In this document: in pieces, positions 53,603-62,467 of the stretch
Layout: the number at the start of each line of letters is the position of its first letter
How positions within the stretch are numbered: the first letter of the stretch is position 1
Assembly (NCBI GenBank): GCA_036504235.1
Contig: DASXVN010000039.1
Location: 94,665-158,664, forward strand
Length of the DNA: 64,000 nucleotides
Direction of reading: 5' to 3'
Source of the DNA: Zipacnadum sp036504235
GTDB taxonomy: Bacteria > Armatimonadota > Zipacnadia > Zipacnadales > Zipacnadaceae
Notes under the pieces: model-generated
Told to the model about the DNA's origin: nothing
Database searches by the model: none
Seen by the model: the letters and a program-made list of their open reading frames with translations, nothing else
Position numbers and translations under genes: made by a program

Positions 53603-54761
53603 GCCGGAACGCCCAACTTCAGCCTACCCGCGCCCGCTGCCCCGGTGGCTGCTCCCGCTCGCGGCAGTGGCCCTCCTGAGCGGGGTCGCGGGATTCCTGT
53701 TCGGCCCGGGCCACCCTCGCGAGCCGTGGATCGCGCTGCTGGTCAACTTCCTGTTCTGGACCACTCTCGCGCAGGGCGCGGTGGTCTGGGCCGCGGTGCT
53801 GCGCCTGGCCGGGACCCGCTGGGGTGCGCCCCTGATCCGCGTCGGGGAGGGCGCGGTGGCCTTCCTACCGCTCTCCCTTCTGCTGCTGCTGGCGCTGTAC
53901 CCCGGCCGCGCCCTCCTGCTCCCCTGGCTGGGCCAGGACCTCGGCGACCGCGCCGCCTGGCTCAACCTCCCCGCGGTCAGCGCCCGGCTCCTCGGCGGAC
54001 TAGCCCTGATGACCGCCCTGAGCCTCGTCTACGTGCGCCTGCACCTGCTGCCCGCCGCTGGTCCTCGCCCGCGCTTCGCCCTCAGCGTCGCCCTGCCCGT
54101 GGCCTACGCGGTAGTCTACTCGCTCGTCGCTTTCGACCTGGTGATGAGCCTGCGCCCCTTCTGGGTCAGCAGCCTGCTGGGGCCGTACTTCTTCACGGGG
54201 GGCATGTACGCCGCGATGGCCGCCATGATTGTGCTGACGGCGCACACGCCCCGTCGCCTGGGCCGCCAACGGTGGCTGGACACCGGCAACCTGCTGCTTG
54301 CTTTCGGCATGCTCACCACCTACATGCTGTTCACGCAGCTACTGGTCATTTGGTACGAGAATCTGCCCGCCGAGACCATCTTCCTGCTCCCTCGCTACAG
54401 CCTGCCCCCGTGGCACGCCCTCTCCTGGGTGATGCTCGGAGTCGGCCTGCTGGGCCCCTTCCTGGCCCTCCTGATCAAGGGCGTCAAGACCCGGCCCCAC
54501 CTCCTGCGGATCGTCGCGGCCGCGGCGCTGCTGGGCATGGGCCTGGAGCGCTACCTGCTGGTCGCGCCCTCGCTGACGCCGCAGAACCCGGTGGTTGGCG
54601 CGCCGACCGTCCTGATCACGCTGGGCTGTGGCGGGCTGTGCCTGCTGAGTTGGCTGGCCTTCCTGTACCGCTACCCGCCCACCTCGCCGGTGGATGACGC
54701 CCGCGCCGCGGCTCCGCCCGCCAGCGCCCACCGCCCCTCCGTTCCCCGGGAGGTGTGGTGA
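53592..54761 (+). CDS. actF: alternative complex III subunit ActF (NrfD-like)
   Basis: 389 residues from GTG 53592, overlapping actD by 11 bp. About ten membrane helices of the second NrfD-like subunit of ACIII (EPWIALLVNFLFWTTLAQGA, VAYAVVYSLVAFDLVMSL, LGPYFFTGGMYAAMAAMIVL, FTQLLVIWYENLPAETIFLL). ActF is a homologue of ActC and in solved ACIII structures provides a second transmembrane proton route. The stop codon TGA overlaps the actA start as TGATG. Confidence 0.92.
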   Translation: MSFEPERPTSAYPRPLPRWLLPLAAVALLSGVAGFLFGPGHPREPWIALLVNFLFWTTLAQGAVVWAAVLRLAGTRWGAPLIRVGEGAVAFLPLSLLLLLALYPGRALLLPWLGQDLGDRAAWLNLPAVSARLLGGLALMTALSLVYVRLHLLPAAGPRPRFALSVALPVAYAVVYSLVAFDLVMSLRPFWVSSLLGPYFFTGGMYAAMAAMIVLTAHTPRRLGRQRWLDTGNLLLAFGMLTTYMLFTQLLVIWYENLPAETIFLLPRYSLPPWHALSWVMLGVGLLGPFLALLIKGVKTRPHLLRIVAAAALLGMGLERYLLVAPSLTPQNPVVGAPTVLITLGCGGLCLLSWLAFLYRYPPTSPVDDARAAAPPASAHRPSVPREVW

Positions 54762-55291
54762 TGGCCCGACCGCCCCTGCTCCTGCGCCGCTGGGTGGCCC
54801 GCGTCTGGTGGCTGGGGGTGGCCGTCGCGCTGGCCGGGCTGGCCTTACTGGCCGCCCATCCCCAGCGCGTCGGCCCCGAGCAGCCGCTGCCCTTCAGCCA
54901 CCGTCTCCACGCCGGCGACAAGGGCATTAGCTGCTACTTCTGCCACCCCGGCGCCGACCGCTCCTCGGTCGCGGGCCTCCCTGAGGTCGGCAAATGTATG
55001 GTCTGCCACCGGGTCATCGCTCCCGATTTCGCGCCCATCAAGCGCCTGCGCCAGTACTACGATACCGGCACGCCGATCCCCTGGGTGCGGGTCTACCGGC
55101 TCTCCGATTACGTCTTCTTCAACCACGCCGCCCACCTGCGCCGGGGGGTAGATTGCGCGGTTTGTCACGGCAACGTGCAGGGCATGGACCGCGTCGCGCT
55201 GAACCAGAAGCTGACGATGGGCTTTTGCGTGGACTGCCACCGCCGACCCGAGTACCAGGCCTCCGTGGACTGCTGGCGCTGCCACCGCTGA
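54761..55291 (+). CDS. actA: alternative complex III pentaheme cytochrome c ActA
   Basis: 176 residues from ATG 54761 (GGAGG 7 nt upstream; two in-frame GTG codons just before it are less suitable). One N-terminal membrane anchor (about 10-32) and five CxxCH haem sites: C58-C61-H62, C79-C82-H83, C132-C135-H136, C156-C159-H160 and C171-C174-H175. Together these make the pentaheme ActA that passes electrons from ActB to the monohaem ActE or to oxidase. In most published act operons actA comes first; here it lies between actF and ccoN, placing it at the junction of complex III and oxidase. At 176 residues it is somewhat short for the family. Confidence 0.92.
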   Translation: MARPPLLLRRWVARVWWLGVAVALAGLALLAAHPQRVGPEQPLPFSHRLHAGDKGISCYFCHPGADRSSVAGLPEVGKCMVCHRVIAPDFAPIKRLRQYYDTGTPIPWVRVYRLSDYVFFNHAAHLRRGVDCAVCHGNVQGMDRVALNQKLTMGFCVDCHRRPEYQASVDCWRCHR

Positions 55292-55305
55292 GTGAGGAAT
55301 TGCCG

Positions 55306-56697
55306 ATGTTGACGCGCCTGCGACAACTGCTGAACTGGGCCCTGCCCGCCGCGGAGCACACGGCCTCCCGCCGCTTTCTTACCTCGGCGGCGGTCTGGTT
55401 CTGCCTGGGCACGCTGCTGGGTCTGGCCACCGCGATCGAGTTCATCGCCCCGGACCTCGTGGCCGGGATTCCCTGGCTAGAATTCGGCCGGATTCGCGCC
55501 ATCCACGTGGGTCTGGTGGTCTTCGGCTTCACCACCTCCGCCTTGCTCGGGGCCATGCTCTATATCGTGCCCAACTTGCTGCGCACGCGCCTGGCCGCCG
55601 AGCGCGTCGCCAACCTGGCCTGCTGGGTCTGGAACGCGACCTTCGTCGCGGTCATCATCACCCTCGCGCTCGGCTACACCCAGGGGCGCGAGTATGCCGA
55701 GTGGATCTTCCCGGTCAAGGTGATCGTGACCCTGGCGCTGGTCCTGCTCGTCTACGTGCTGGTCATGACCATCACCAACCGGCAGGAGCCGGTGCTGTAC
55801 GTCAGCGTCTGGTACGGCGTGGGCGGCGTGGTCTGGACGGCCCTGCTCTACCCGCTGGGGAACGTCATGTGGCGCCCCGCCACCGGCTCCATGGGCGGCA
55901 TCGTGGACGCGATCTGGCTGTGGTGGTATGGCCACAACCTGTTTGGCCTGATGATCACGCCTCTGGCGATCGCGGTCGCGTACTATCTGATCCCCCGCGT
56001 GGCCCAGCGGCCCCTGTACAGCCACCAGCTTTCCCTGATCGGCTTCTGGTCCATGTTGGCCTTCTACACGCACATCGGCACGCACCACCTTATCCAGGCG
56101 CCGGTGCCGGTGTGGCTCAAGACCGTATCCATCGTGGACTCGGTGGCGATGATTATCCCGGTCGCCACCGTGCTGATCAACCTGTGGATGACCATGCGAG
56201 GTTCGCTGGCCCGGTTTGCGGACCACCTGCCCGGCAAGATGGTCTTCCTGGGCAGCATCTGGTACCTGGTCGTCTGCCTGCAAGGGCCCCTGCAGTCGCT
56301 GCCCTCGGTGCAGCGCTATGTCCACTTCAACAACTGGGTGATCGGCCACGCGCACATTGCGGTGCTGGGCTTTGCCGGCTTTATCGCCCTGGGGGCACTG
56401 TGGCACCTGCTGCCGCTGGTGTCGCGCCGCGAGATCTTCCGCCCGCACCTGGTCATCGTGCAATACTGGCTGGTACTGGTCGGCCTGACCGGGTTCTTCC
56501 TCTCTCTGACCATTGCCGGGCTGGTGCAGGGCCAGGCCTGGGTGGACGGTCAGTCGGTCTACCGCGTGATTCCGCAGATCATCCCCTACCTGTCGTTGCG
56601 GGCCGTTTTCGGCACCATGATCGCTGTCGGCGCGGCGGTGGGGCTCTACAACGTGCTCATGACCCTGTACTACGGAAAGCCGGTGGTGGAGTCATGA
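55306..56697 (+). CDS. ccoN: cbb3-type cytochrome c oxidase subunit I (CcoN)
   Basis: 463 residues from ATG 55306, 14 bp after actA; twelve membrane helices expected. Haem and CuB ligands are all present: H67 (IHVGLVVFGF) and H350 for the low-spin haem, H348 for haem b3 (WVIGHAHIAV), and H210 (WWYGHNLFG), H260 and H261 (THIGTHHLI) for CuB. Y254 lies six residues before the His pair, the position of the cross-linked Tyr in cbb3 enzymes, and H210 lies 50 residues before it as expected. It reduces O2 to water with high affinity. Overlaps the next gene by ATGA. Confidence 0.95.
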   Translation: MLTRLRQLLNWALPAAEHTASRRFLTSAAVWFCLGTLLGLATAIEFIAPDLVAGIPWLEFGRIRAIHVGLVVFGFTTSALLGAMLYIVPNLLRTRLAAERVANLACWVWNATFVAVIITLALGYTQGREYAEWIFPVKVIVTLALVLLVYVLVMTITNRQEPVLYVSVWYGVGGVVWTALLYPLGNVMWRPATGSMGGIVDAIWLWWYGHNLFGLMITPLAIAVAYYLIPRVAQRPLYSHQLSLIGFWSMLAFYTHIGTHHLIQAPVPVWLKTVSIVDSVAMIIPVATVLINLWMTMRGSLARFADHLPGKMVFLGSIWYLVVCLQGPLQSLPSVQRYVHFNNWVIGHAHIAVLGFAGFIALGALWHLLPLVSRREIFRPHLVIVQYWLVLVGLTGFFLSLTIAGLVQGQAWVDGQSVYRVIPQIIPYLSLRAVFGTMIAVGAAVGLYNVLMTLYYGKPVVES

Positions 56698-57671
56698 AAA
56701 TGACCCCCGCCCTGGTGCTGCTGGGCTCTATGCTGCTGTTTTGGGTCTCCTTTGTCATGGTGGTCATGCTCCCCACCTGGACCCTTCCCGACCAGCCCTC
56801 CGCGATCTGGCGCCCACTGACCGCCGCCGAGCAGCGGGGTCGCGCCCTGTTCATCGCCAACGGCTGCACCTACTGCCACTCAGAGTACATCCGCCCGCAG
56901 GATTGGGACCTCGGCGCCGAGCGCATCGCCCAGCCAGGCGACTACTACCAGCAGTTCCCGCACCTGCTGGGGGCGCACCGCAGCGGGCCGGACCTGTCGC
57001 AGGAGGGCGGCGAGCACCCGGACGACTGGCATCTCGCCCACTTCACCAATCCGCGCTTCACGCGGCCGCTGTCGTTCATGCCGCAGTTCAGCTTCTATGG
57101 CCGCGCCCAACTTACCGACCTGACCGCCTATGTGCAGTCCCTGAGCGGCACCGACGCGGACTTCCGGGTGGCGCGCCAGCTCCAGTGGAACGCCCCGGCG
57201 GTCGCCGCCTACCAGTCCGGCGCTGACGCCAACGTGGCCTGGCTGCACAATCACGTGCCCGCTGAGTGGCGCAAGATGCCCAACATGTACCCGCCGACCC
57301 CCGCCACTTTGGCGCGCGGCGAGCGCATTTACCAGACCTTCTGCACCGGCTGCCACGGGCCGGTCGGCGATGGGCAAGGCCCCGCCGCGCCCTATCTCAA
57401 CCCCCAGCCGCTCAACTTCACCGCCCTGCGCCGCAACCTCGCGGACGGCAAGTACCTGGGCGGCATCTTCTACTACCAGATCATGAATGGCATCACCGGC
57501 ACCGACATGCCCTACTTCCGCAAGGAACTGGAGTCCACCAAAATCTGGGACGTGGGTCAGTACGTGATGTCCAATTTCGTGGGCTACTCCGACTACGACC
57601 TGCGCCGCGACAAGATTGACGCCGCCAACGAGATGCCCCTCAGCGGCACAACGGGGAGGCTCACCCCATGA
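56694..57671 (+). CDS. ccoO: CcoO fused to a C-terminal cytochrome c domain (CcoO-CcoP-like)
   Basis: 325 residues from ATG 56694, coupled to ccoN by ATGA. One N-terminal membrane helix (about 7-27). The CcoO part (about 30-155) carries C58-C61-H62 in NGCTYCHSEYIRPQDW, the RSGPDLSQEGG and DDWHLAHFTNPR signatures and M129 in LSFMPQF as axial ligand. A second class I cytochrome c domain (about 200-300) has C217-C220-H221 in TFCTGCHGPVGDGQG and M272 in GTDMPYF. Separate ccoO and ccoP genes are the rule; there is no other ccoP here, so this fusion probably replaces both, with one haem in the second domain instead of CcoP's two. Confidence 0.92.
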   Translation: MKMTPALVLLGSMLLFWVSFVMVVMLPTWTLPDQPSAIWRPLTAAEQRGRALFIANGCTYCHSEYIRPQDWDLGAERIAQPGDYYQQFPHLLGAHRSGPDLSQEGGEHPDDWHLAHFTNPRFTRPLSFMPQFSFYGRAQLTDLTAYVQSLSGTDADFRVARQLQWNAPAVAAYQSGADANVAWLHNHVPAEWRKMPNMYPPTPATLARGERIYQTFCTGCHGPVGDGQGPAAPYLNPQPLNFTALRRNLADGKYLGGIFYYQIMNGITGTDMPYFRKELESTKIWDVGQYVMSNFVGYSDYDLRRDKIDAANEMPLSGTTGRLTP

Positions 57672-57934
57672 CCCTGCTCGCCATCTGGATGCTCTATACG
57701 TTCCTGGCGGTGGCCTTCTTCTCGCTGATTTTCCTCTGGGCGGTCCGCACGCGCCAGTTTTCGGACCAAGAGCGCGTCAGCCGCCTGCCCCTGGCCGACG
57801 CGGAGGCCCCACCCGGCCCGCCGCCGACCGAGAGCCGGCACGCTTGGCTGGCAGTGCTGGGCGTGCCGCTGGCGATTCTCGTGCTGGGCGGTCTGGTGCT
57901 GGTGGGGGTCGCGATCTATGCCTTCACGCATTGA
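57668..57934 (+). CDS. ccoS: CcoS-like cbb3 oxidase assembly protein
   Basis: 88 residues, overlapping the previous stop codon by ATGA. The N-terminal helix with FFSLIFLWAVRTRQFSDQER resembles the CcoS signature (a Trp-containing helix end followed by the G-Q-F-D-D type motif and a basic stretch). Unlike typical CcoS proteins of 50-70 residues, this one has a second C-terminal membrane helix (about 60-87). CcoS is needed to mature the cbb3 enzyme. The name is supported by motif and position but is less certain than that of the neighbours. Confidence 0.65.
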   Translation: MTLLAIWMLYTFLAVAFFSLIFLWAVRTRQFSDQERVSRLPLADAEAPPGPPPTESRHAWLAVLGVPLAILVLGGLVLVGVAIYAFTH

Positions 57935-57946
57935 GAGTAACCGATC

Positions 57947-58183
57947 ATGAGCCTACAAACGCTGCAATTTAGCTGGATCGTCTTCATGGTGCTCCTCGGC
58001 CTGCTGGCGGCGCTGGCGACCTACCTGGGCGTGGTGGCCGCGCGGCGACGGCCCGCGGAGGACCTACCAGGCCTGCCCCCGCGCCGTCCGGTGCCGCTCG
58101 TGCTGTGGTTTGTCTATGGGACCGTCGCCCTGAGCATGGTGGGCTACTTGGTCTGGAGCTTGCTGGTGCAGCCGGCCTATTGA
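57947..58183 (+). CDS. small membrane protein of unknown function in the ACIII-cbb3 operon
   Basis: 78 residues with two membrane helices (about 9-30 and 50-72) separated by a basic, Pro-rich loop (RRRPAEDLPGLPPRRP). Spacing to ccoS is 12 bp and to the next gene 4 bp, so it is part of the operon. It has no Cys, and no His in a helix, so a cofactor is unlikely. It could be a small structural subunit like CcoQ or CcoH, or a subunit bridging ACIII and oxidase. I do not recognise the family. Confidence 0.75.
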   Translation: MSLQTLQFSWIVFMVLLGLLAALATYLGVVAARRRPAEDLPGLPPRRPVPLVLWFVYGTVALSMVGYLVWSLLVQPAY

Positions 58184-58187
58184 GATC

Positions 58188-58412
58188 ATGCGCAAACTAC
58201 TCGGCCTGTTACGCAACTGGTTGCCGGTGCTGATCATCGCCCTCCTGATGGTGGTGTGGATCGGCCTGATCTTCCTCCTGGTGAGGGACCGCCCGCGCCC
58301 CTGGGATTTCGGCGCGGTGCAGGCCACCCCCGGCCAGGGCTACTACGGCACCCGGCCGCCGCCCCCCAGCGCCATCCCGCCGGACCAGGTGCCGCCGGAG
58401 GTCAGGCCATGA
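58188..58412 (+). CDS. single-span membrane protein of unknown function in the ACIII-cbb3 operon
   Basis: 74 residues with one membrane helix (about 12-33; LPVLIIALLMVVWIGLIFLL) and a periplasmic tail rich in Pro (RPPPPSAIPPDQVPPEVRP). The tail resembles linkers of small oxidase or ACIII accessory subunits. It overlaps the monohaem cytochrome gene by ATGA, so it is likely made in equal amounts. Family not recognised. Confidence 0.72.
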   Translation: MRKLLGLLRNWLPVLIIALLMVVWIGLIFLLVRDRPRPWDFGAVQATPGQGYYGTRPPPPSAIPPDQVPPEVRP

Positions 58413-58903
58413 GCGCCCGTCTGCTCGCCCTGGCCGTGCTGGCGGCGCTGACGGCGCTGCTCGCCTCCTGCGGGCCGCATATGGACCGCCAGGTCAGCCT
58501 GCGCCCCTTTAAGCAGGAGCTGCCACCGATGCCCGCCGGCACTGTGCCGCGCCAGGGCCTCACGCCGGTGCCCAGCGAGGCGGAGGCCGCGCGGCTGCGC
58601 AATCCGCTGGCGCCCACCGCCGAGAACTATGCCGCTGGGCGGCGCTACTACGGCTACTACTGCGCCCACTGCCACGGAAACAACGGCCGCGCGCGCACCC
58701 CCGTGGCTGACAGCTACAACCCCCGCCCCGACGACCTGACCGCCCCCGAGTTTCAGGGGATGGCGCAAGGCGAGCTTTACCGCCGCATGCTGAACGGGCC
58801 GCAGCATGCGGCCACTGCCGCCACCGTCGCCCCCGATCGGCGCTGGCAGATCATTCTGCACATAAGCAAATGGGGCCGGCTGCCTCAGCAGCCGACCCCT
58901 TAG
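58409..58903 (+). CDS. actE: monohaem cytochrome c lipoprotein, ActE-like
   Basis: 164 residues from ATG 58409, overlapping the previous gene by 4 bp. A lipoprotein signal with lipobox LLAS-C21 anchors it to the membrane. A single haem site C85-C88-H89 (YYCAHCHGNNG) heads a class I cytochrome c domain; M118 or M127 may be the axial ligand. This architecture (lipid anchor, one haem, motif followed by DSYNPRPDDLTAPEFQ) matches ActE, the monohaem subunit of ACIII that delivers electrons onward. Being last in the operon, after the oxidase genes, is unusual. The terminal codons overlap a 12-bp hairpin (58872-58899). Confidence 0.85.
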   Translation: MSARLLALAVLAALTALLASCGPHMDRQVSLRPFKQELPPMPAGTVPRQGLTPVPSEAEAARLRNPLAPTAENYAAGRRYYGYYCAHCHGNNGRARTPVADSYNPRPDDLTAPEFQGMAQGELYRRMLNGPQHAATAATVAPDRRWQIILHISKWGRLPQQPTP

Positions 58904-58908
58904 CGTCC

Positions 58909-58939
58909 CGGCATTAATTAACGTTATGCCGTTTTTCTT
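58909..58939 (+). terminator. intrinsic terminator of the ACIII-cbb3 operon
   Basis: CGGCAT (58909-58914) pairs with ATGCCG (58926-58931), followed directly by TTTTTCTTT. It comes 5 bp after the actE stop codon and is the clearest Rho-independent terminator in the window. Confidence 0.75.
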
Positions 58940-58964
58940 TAATTACTGGTGCAATTTGTTTCCG

Positions 58965-61900
58965 TTACAGATCCCGCCAGACCGAGCTTCCGGCCGGCAG
59001 GCTGATCGTCTCCTGCGTGAAGGCGCTGGCCTTGAGCGGATCGAAGAACGCGCTCTTCTTCACCGTAACCCGGACCTCGGCGTCGGTCGGGTTGTGAATC
59101 TCCGCCTTCCAGGCCTTCTCCCCCACCTGCGTGAGCTGGATGTGCACCTGGGCATTGTCGGCGGTCAGCGGCGCCCCCACGAATACGTCCAGCTTGTCGT
59201 GTAGCCGGACCATCGCGTAGGTCTGGCCCTCCACGACGCCGAGCGGCCGAGCCTGCTGGAGCGTGCGGTCGTACAGGTAGCACGACCAGTTGTCATTGAG
59301 CCCGTTCACCCGGATCGGCAGGGAGGAGATCAGGCTGCCGGTGAGCTGACCGGAGAAGCAGCCGGTCCCGGCGTTGTCCACGTCCATGATGTAGCGCTGG
59401 CCGACGACCGTACCGGCCTGCGCGGTGACCACATAGCCGGTCTTGCCGCCGTCCAGGCCGAAGTCCCGGTAGAACTTCTCCACGGTCGCGCCCGCGTCGG
59501 CGAACATCTGACTGTAGGCGGTCACGCGCGGGATGCCCAGGGCCAGGATTTCCACCCGGGCCGTCTCGCCCTTCTTCTGCGGGGAGGCCCCGGGGGTCAG
59601 AACCAGCATCGGATTGTTGCGCTGCGGCAGGGCCATGTTCATCACCAGGCCCGGAGTGAGCGGGAATACCGCCTCGCTGCCCAGCGGCGAGTCGCTCAGG
59701 GCGATGTAGGAGTTCAGACCAAAGGGCAGGCTCTGATAGGCCATATCGCCCGTCGTCGCCCACGCGCCTTTCTCGAACTTGCCGTCGCTGGTGCGGTAGG
59801 CCCAGTTCTTCTCTTTCTGGCTGCGCAGGAAGGTGGTCATGAAGCCCTGGTTGGGCATATCGCGCAGCAGCGTAATGTCCGTGGACCACAGGAATACCGG
59901 CAGCGGGCTATCCGGGTCAATGTTGAAGAACGTATTGCGGCGGCTCACGGTGAAGTCGTCTCGCGGCGCGGTCCGCCACAGCGTATGCCAGACGTTGTAC
60001 ACGCCGACCTTGTCGGTGAAGTCCCAGGCGCGCAGCCCCTCGCCGATGTTGACGTCGCCGTTGCACATCACGCGCCGCGACTCGGTGACCTGCGGCGAGA
60101 CCACCTGTTTGCCGTCCGGCAGGATGGCGATGACGTTCTCGATGATGTCCGGCTCGCCACCGGTCGCGCCGTCAAAGGCGGGCGCGCCCAGGAGCGGGTC
60201 GTTCTTGAAGGTGCCGGGGGGCGATACATTCGGCGTGAGGCGCTTGTTGGGCGTCGCCAGGGTCTGGTTCCCGCCGATCAGGATCCCGGTACCGTCACTG
60301 CGCGTCAGGTAGCCGTAGGAGAGCTGGTTGTTGCGGTCCGCGCACATGAACTCCTCGGAACGGTGGTTGCGGTCCCACTGCTCGCCGCTCACCGCCGTGC
60401 CGCCGCGCATATCGGTCGCCACCAGGGTCAGGTTGTGCTGGCGGTCGTGCTCCAGGTCCAGGTACAGGTCGTACTCCGGCGCTCCGTTCGGCAGATAGCG
60501 CCGGAAGGGCCGCACCCCGTCGTAGACCACGATCTCGCGCAGCCCCAAGGGCGAAGTGACGCGGCCGTGCAGCGCCCAGCGGTTGTTCTGCCAGACGAAA
60601 TCGCCCCGGTTGTCGCCGCCGTAATCGCGCGGCCCGATGAAGGCCCAGGACTCGATGCTCGGCCCGGAGCTGACGTAGATCTTGTTAGGGCTGTCGGGGT
60701 AGAAGTTCCAGTTGTTGAAGTAGTCCACGAGCTTGGTGTCCGGACCCAGCTTGCCGCCCACCGTGTACCCGCCATTCTCCGGCATGCGCAAGATGGTCTT
60801 CCACTTACTGGTGGCCAATTGCGCGGGGCTATCCATGAAGTTCAGCGCCAGCGGCGTAGGACCATTGCCGAAGCCCGCCAGCGCGCGGTACCCCGCCATG
60901 AAGTCGTCCGTCAGCTTACCGTTGTCCAGAGTGACCACGCCGACCGCATCCCAGTTGGAGAACCAGTTCGCGAAGGGCGCGGCGCTGTGGCTGAAGTTGT
61001 AGTTCCCCGCGGTCAGCTTGAAGCTGGAGATGGAGTAGGCGTAGTCCAGCACCGTCATCGACAACTGCCCCTTGACATAGGGATCGGTCTGGTTGACCTC
61101 GGGATCTCGCGCTACGAAGAACTTACCCGTGTGATCGAGGAACTTCTGATCGGGATACGGGAAGGTGGTCCCGAAGTAGAAGTAGTGGTTGCCGACCTCG
61201 TCGTCAATGGTGAAGCCGGGGATAGCGGCGAAATTCTTGTCGGTGAGGCGCTTGCAGTCGGCCTTGAGCTGGTCAAAGCGCTGCGGGCTCAGCCGGCTGA
61301 AGTCCTCCAGGAAGACCAGGAAGGACAGCTTCTGCCGCTTGGCCTCGGCGACCCACTGGTCCACGGAGGCGGTGCCGCTGGAGTAGGTGCTGCGGGCGCC
61401 GATCACGCCGGGCCAGGCCGGCTCCACCGCCGGAAAGTCCAGCTTGGCCGCCCACTTCATCGGCTCGCCGAACTTGGTCTTGTAGGGGTTCTCCAGCAGG
61501 GAGGCGTCCATGGTCGCGCCGCCCATCGTGCCGGAGTCGGCGGAGGGCTGGCTGACCCACTTGAGCGAGTCCTCCAGCAGCTTGAAGCCGTCGGAAGGAG
61601 TGCCGCCCACGCCCTTGTCGAGCACCGTGCTCTCCAGGGTGGTGGTCGCGTAGGCGCCGATGAAGTACTCGGGGGTGATGCCGATGTAGACGATCCGGCC
61701 CTTGCCGACCTGGCGGTAGGCCACCAGCGGCACGGAGGCCGTGTAGGTCCCGGGATTGGGCGGCTGGTCCTGCTGCAGCGCGCCGCTCTTGGTGTAGGAG
61801 GCCGGAGTCCCGCGGACCACGATCTTCCAATTCTGGTCGGCGGTGAAAGGAATATTGTGGTTCTGCGCGCCCACGCGGTTGAGGGGCACCGGGTAGGCCA

Positions 61901-62444
61901 GCGCCTTGACCCCGGCGGTGATCGGGGAAGCGGTAATGTCGGTGGTCAGCCCAAAAGGCAGGTTCCACGAGGTCGCCACAATCGCGCCCGGATCGTAGGC
62001 CTGCTCCTGGAAGAGCGGCGTCAGGCCCAGCGGCTGGAGGAAGGCGTCCTGGGGCGGCTTGGCGGTGGCCATCTGCCCGAACATCGGGAACATGACGACT
62101 CCCCCACCCGCCTGGAGGTACTTGGTGAGTGTATCTATCGTCGTCTGGGTCACGCTCGACAGGGTCATGTCGGCGTTAGCCCGCCCCAGACCGGCGACGA
62201 CAATCGCGTTGTACTTCTTCGCGTTGTCTTCAGTCAAAGCGACGTCCTCGATGGACCCCCACCCGGTCTTGTTGAGCGCAAATCCGTCCTGGTTGAGCCG
62301 CGTGGCCACCTCAAACTGGCAACCGGCCAGATCCCCGGTGAACAAGACGGTGGGGTTGGCGGCCTGAGCCGTGGCGAGAGCGCTCCCGACGAGCGTCACT
62401 CCCCACAGCGCCGCGACGAGCAGAGCAATCCGAGTTTTGGGCAT
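58965..62444 (-). CDS. large secreted protein, GATase1-like plus degenerate PHP-like family (member D)
   Basis: 1,159 residues from ATG 62444 (AGGAG 9 nt upstream; starts a signal peptide MPKTRIALLVAALWGVTLVG ending near ATAQA). GATase1-like domain (about 27-310; VLFTGDLAGCQFEVATRL, YLQAGGGVVMFPMFG). PHP-like domain from about 345 (GVIGARSTYSSGTASVDQWV, LSFLVFLEDFSRL, AIPGFTIDDEVGNHYFYF), again with no metal-binding HxH or DH. The Ig-like strand set (LREIVVYDGVRPFRRYLPNG, LTLVATDMRGGTAVSG) resembles C-terminal domains of CehA/McbA-type proteins. The tail repeats LNDNWSCYLYDRT and HNPTDAEVRVTV. It lies 65 bp downstream of member E on the same strand and ends convergently with the respiratory operon. 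Confidence 0.85.
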   Translation of the reverse strand: MPKTRIALLVAALWGVTLVGSALATAQAANPTVLFTGDLAGCQFEVATRLNQDGFALNKTGWGSIEDVALTEDNAKKYNAIVVAGLGRANADMTLSSVTQTTIDTLTKYLQAGGGVVMFPMFGQMATAKPPQDAFLQPLGLTPLFQEQAYDPGAIVATSWNLPFGLTTDITASPITAGVKALAYPVPLNRVGAQNHNIPFTADQNWKIVVRGTPASYTKSGALQQDQPPNPGTYTASVPLVAYRQVGKGRIVYIGITPEYFIGAYATTTLESTVLDKGVGGTPSDGFKLLEDSLKWVSQPSADSGTMGGATMDASLLENPYKTKFGEPMKWAAKLDFPAVEPAWPGVIGARSTYSSGTASVDQWVAEAKRQKLSFLVFLEDFSRLSPQRFDQLKADCKRLTDKNFAAIPGFTIDDEVGNHYFYFGTTFPYPDQKFLDHTGKFFVARDPEVNQTDPYVKGQLSMTVLDYAYSISSFKLTAGNYNFSHSAAPFANWFSNWDAVGVVTLDNGKLTDDFMAGYRALAGFGNGPTPLALNFMDSPAQLATSKWKTILRMPENGGYTVGGKLGPDTKLVDYFNNWNFYPDSPNKIYVSSGPSIESWAFIGPRDYGGDNRGDFVWQNNRWALHGRVTSPLGLREIVVYDGVRPFRRYLPNGAPEYDLYLDLEHDRQHNLTLVATDMRGGTAVSGEQWDRNHRSEEFMCADRNNQLSYGYLTRSDGTGILIGGNQTLATPNKRLTPNVSPPGTFKNDPLLGAPAFDGATGGEPDIIENVIAILPDGKQVVSPQVTESRRVMCNGDVNIGEGLRAWDFTDKVGVYNVWHTLWRTAPRDDFTVSRRNTFFNIDPDSPLPVFLWSTDITLLRDMPNQGFMTTFLRSQKEKNWAYRTSDGKFEKGAWATTGDMAYQSLPFGLNSYIALSDSPLGSEAVFPLTPGLVMNMALPQRNNPMLVLTPGASPQKKGETARVEILALGIPRVTAYSQMFADAGATVEKFYRDFGLDGGKTGYVVTAQAGTVVGQRYIMDVDNAGTGCFSGQLTGSLISSLPIRVNGLNDNWSCYLYDRTLQQARPLGVVEGQTYAMVRLHDKLDVFVGAPLTADNAQVHIQLTQVGEKAWKAEIHNPTDAEVRVTVKKSAFFDPLKASAFTQETISLPAGSSVWRDL

Positions 62445-62467
62445 GGTCACGTCTCCTCTACGATAGC

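Noticed and set aside
58872..58899. 12-bp hairpin (one mismatch) at the end of actE considered as the operon terminator
   Set aside because: It lies inside the last codons and has no T-tract; the hairpin at 58909-58931 with TTTTTCTTT is the better terminator.
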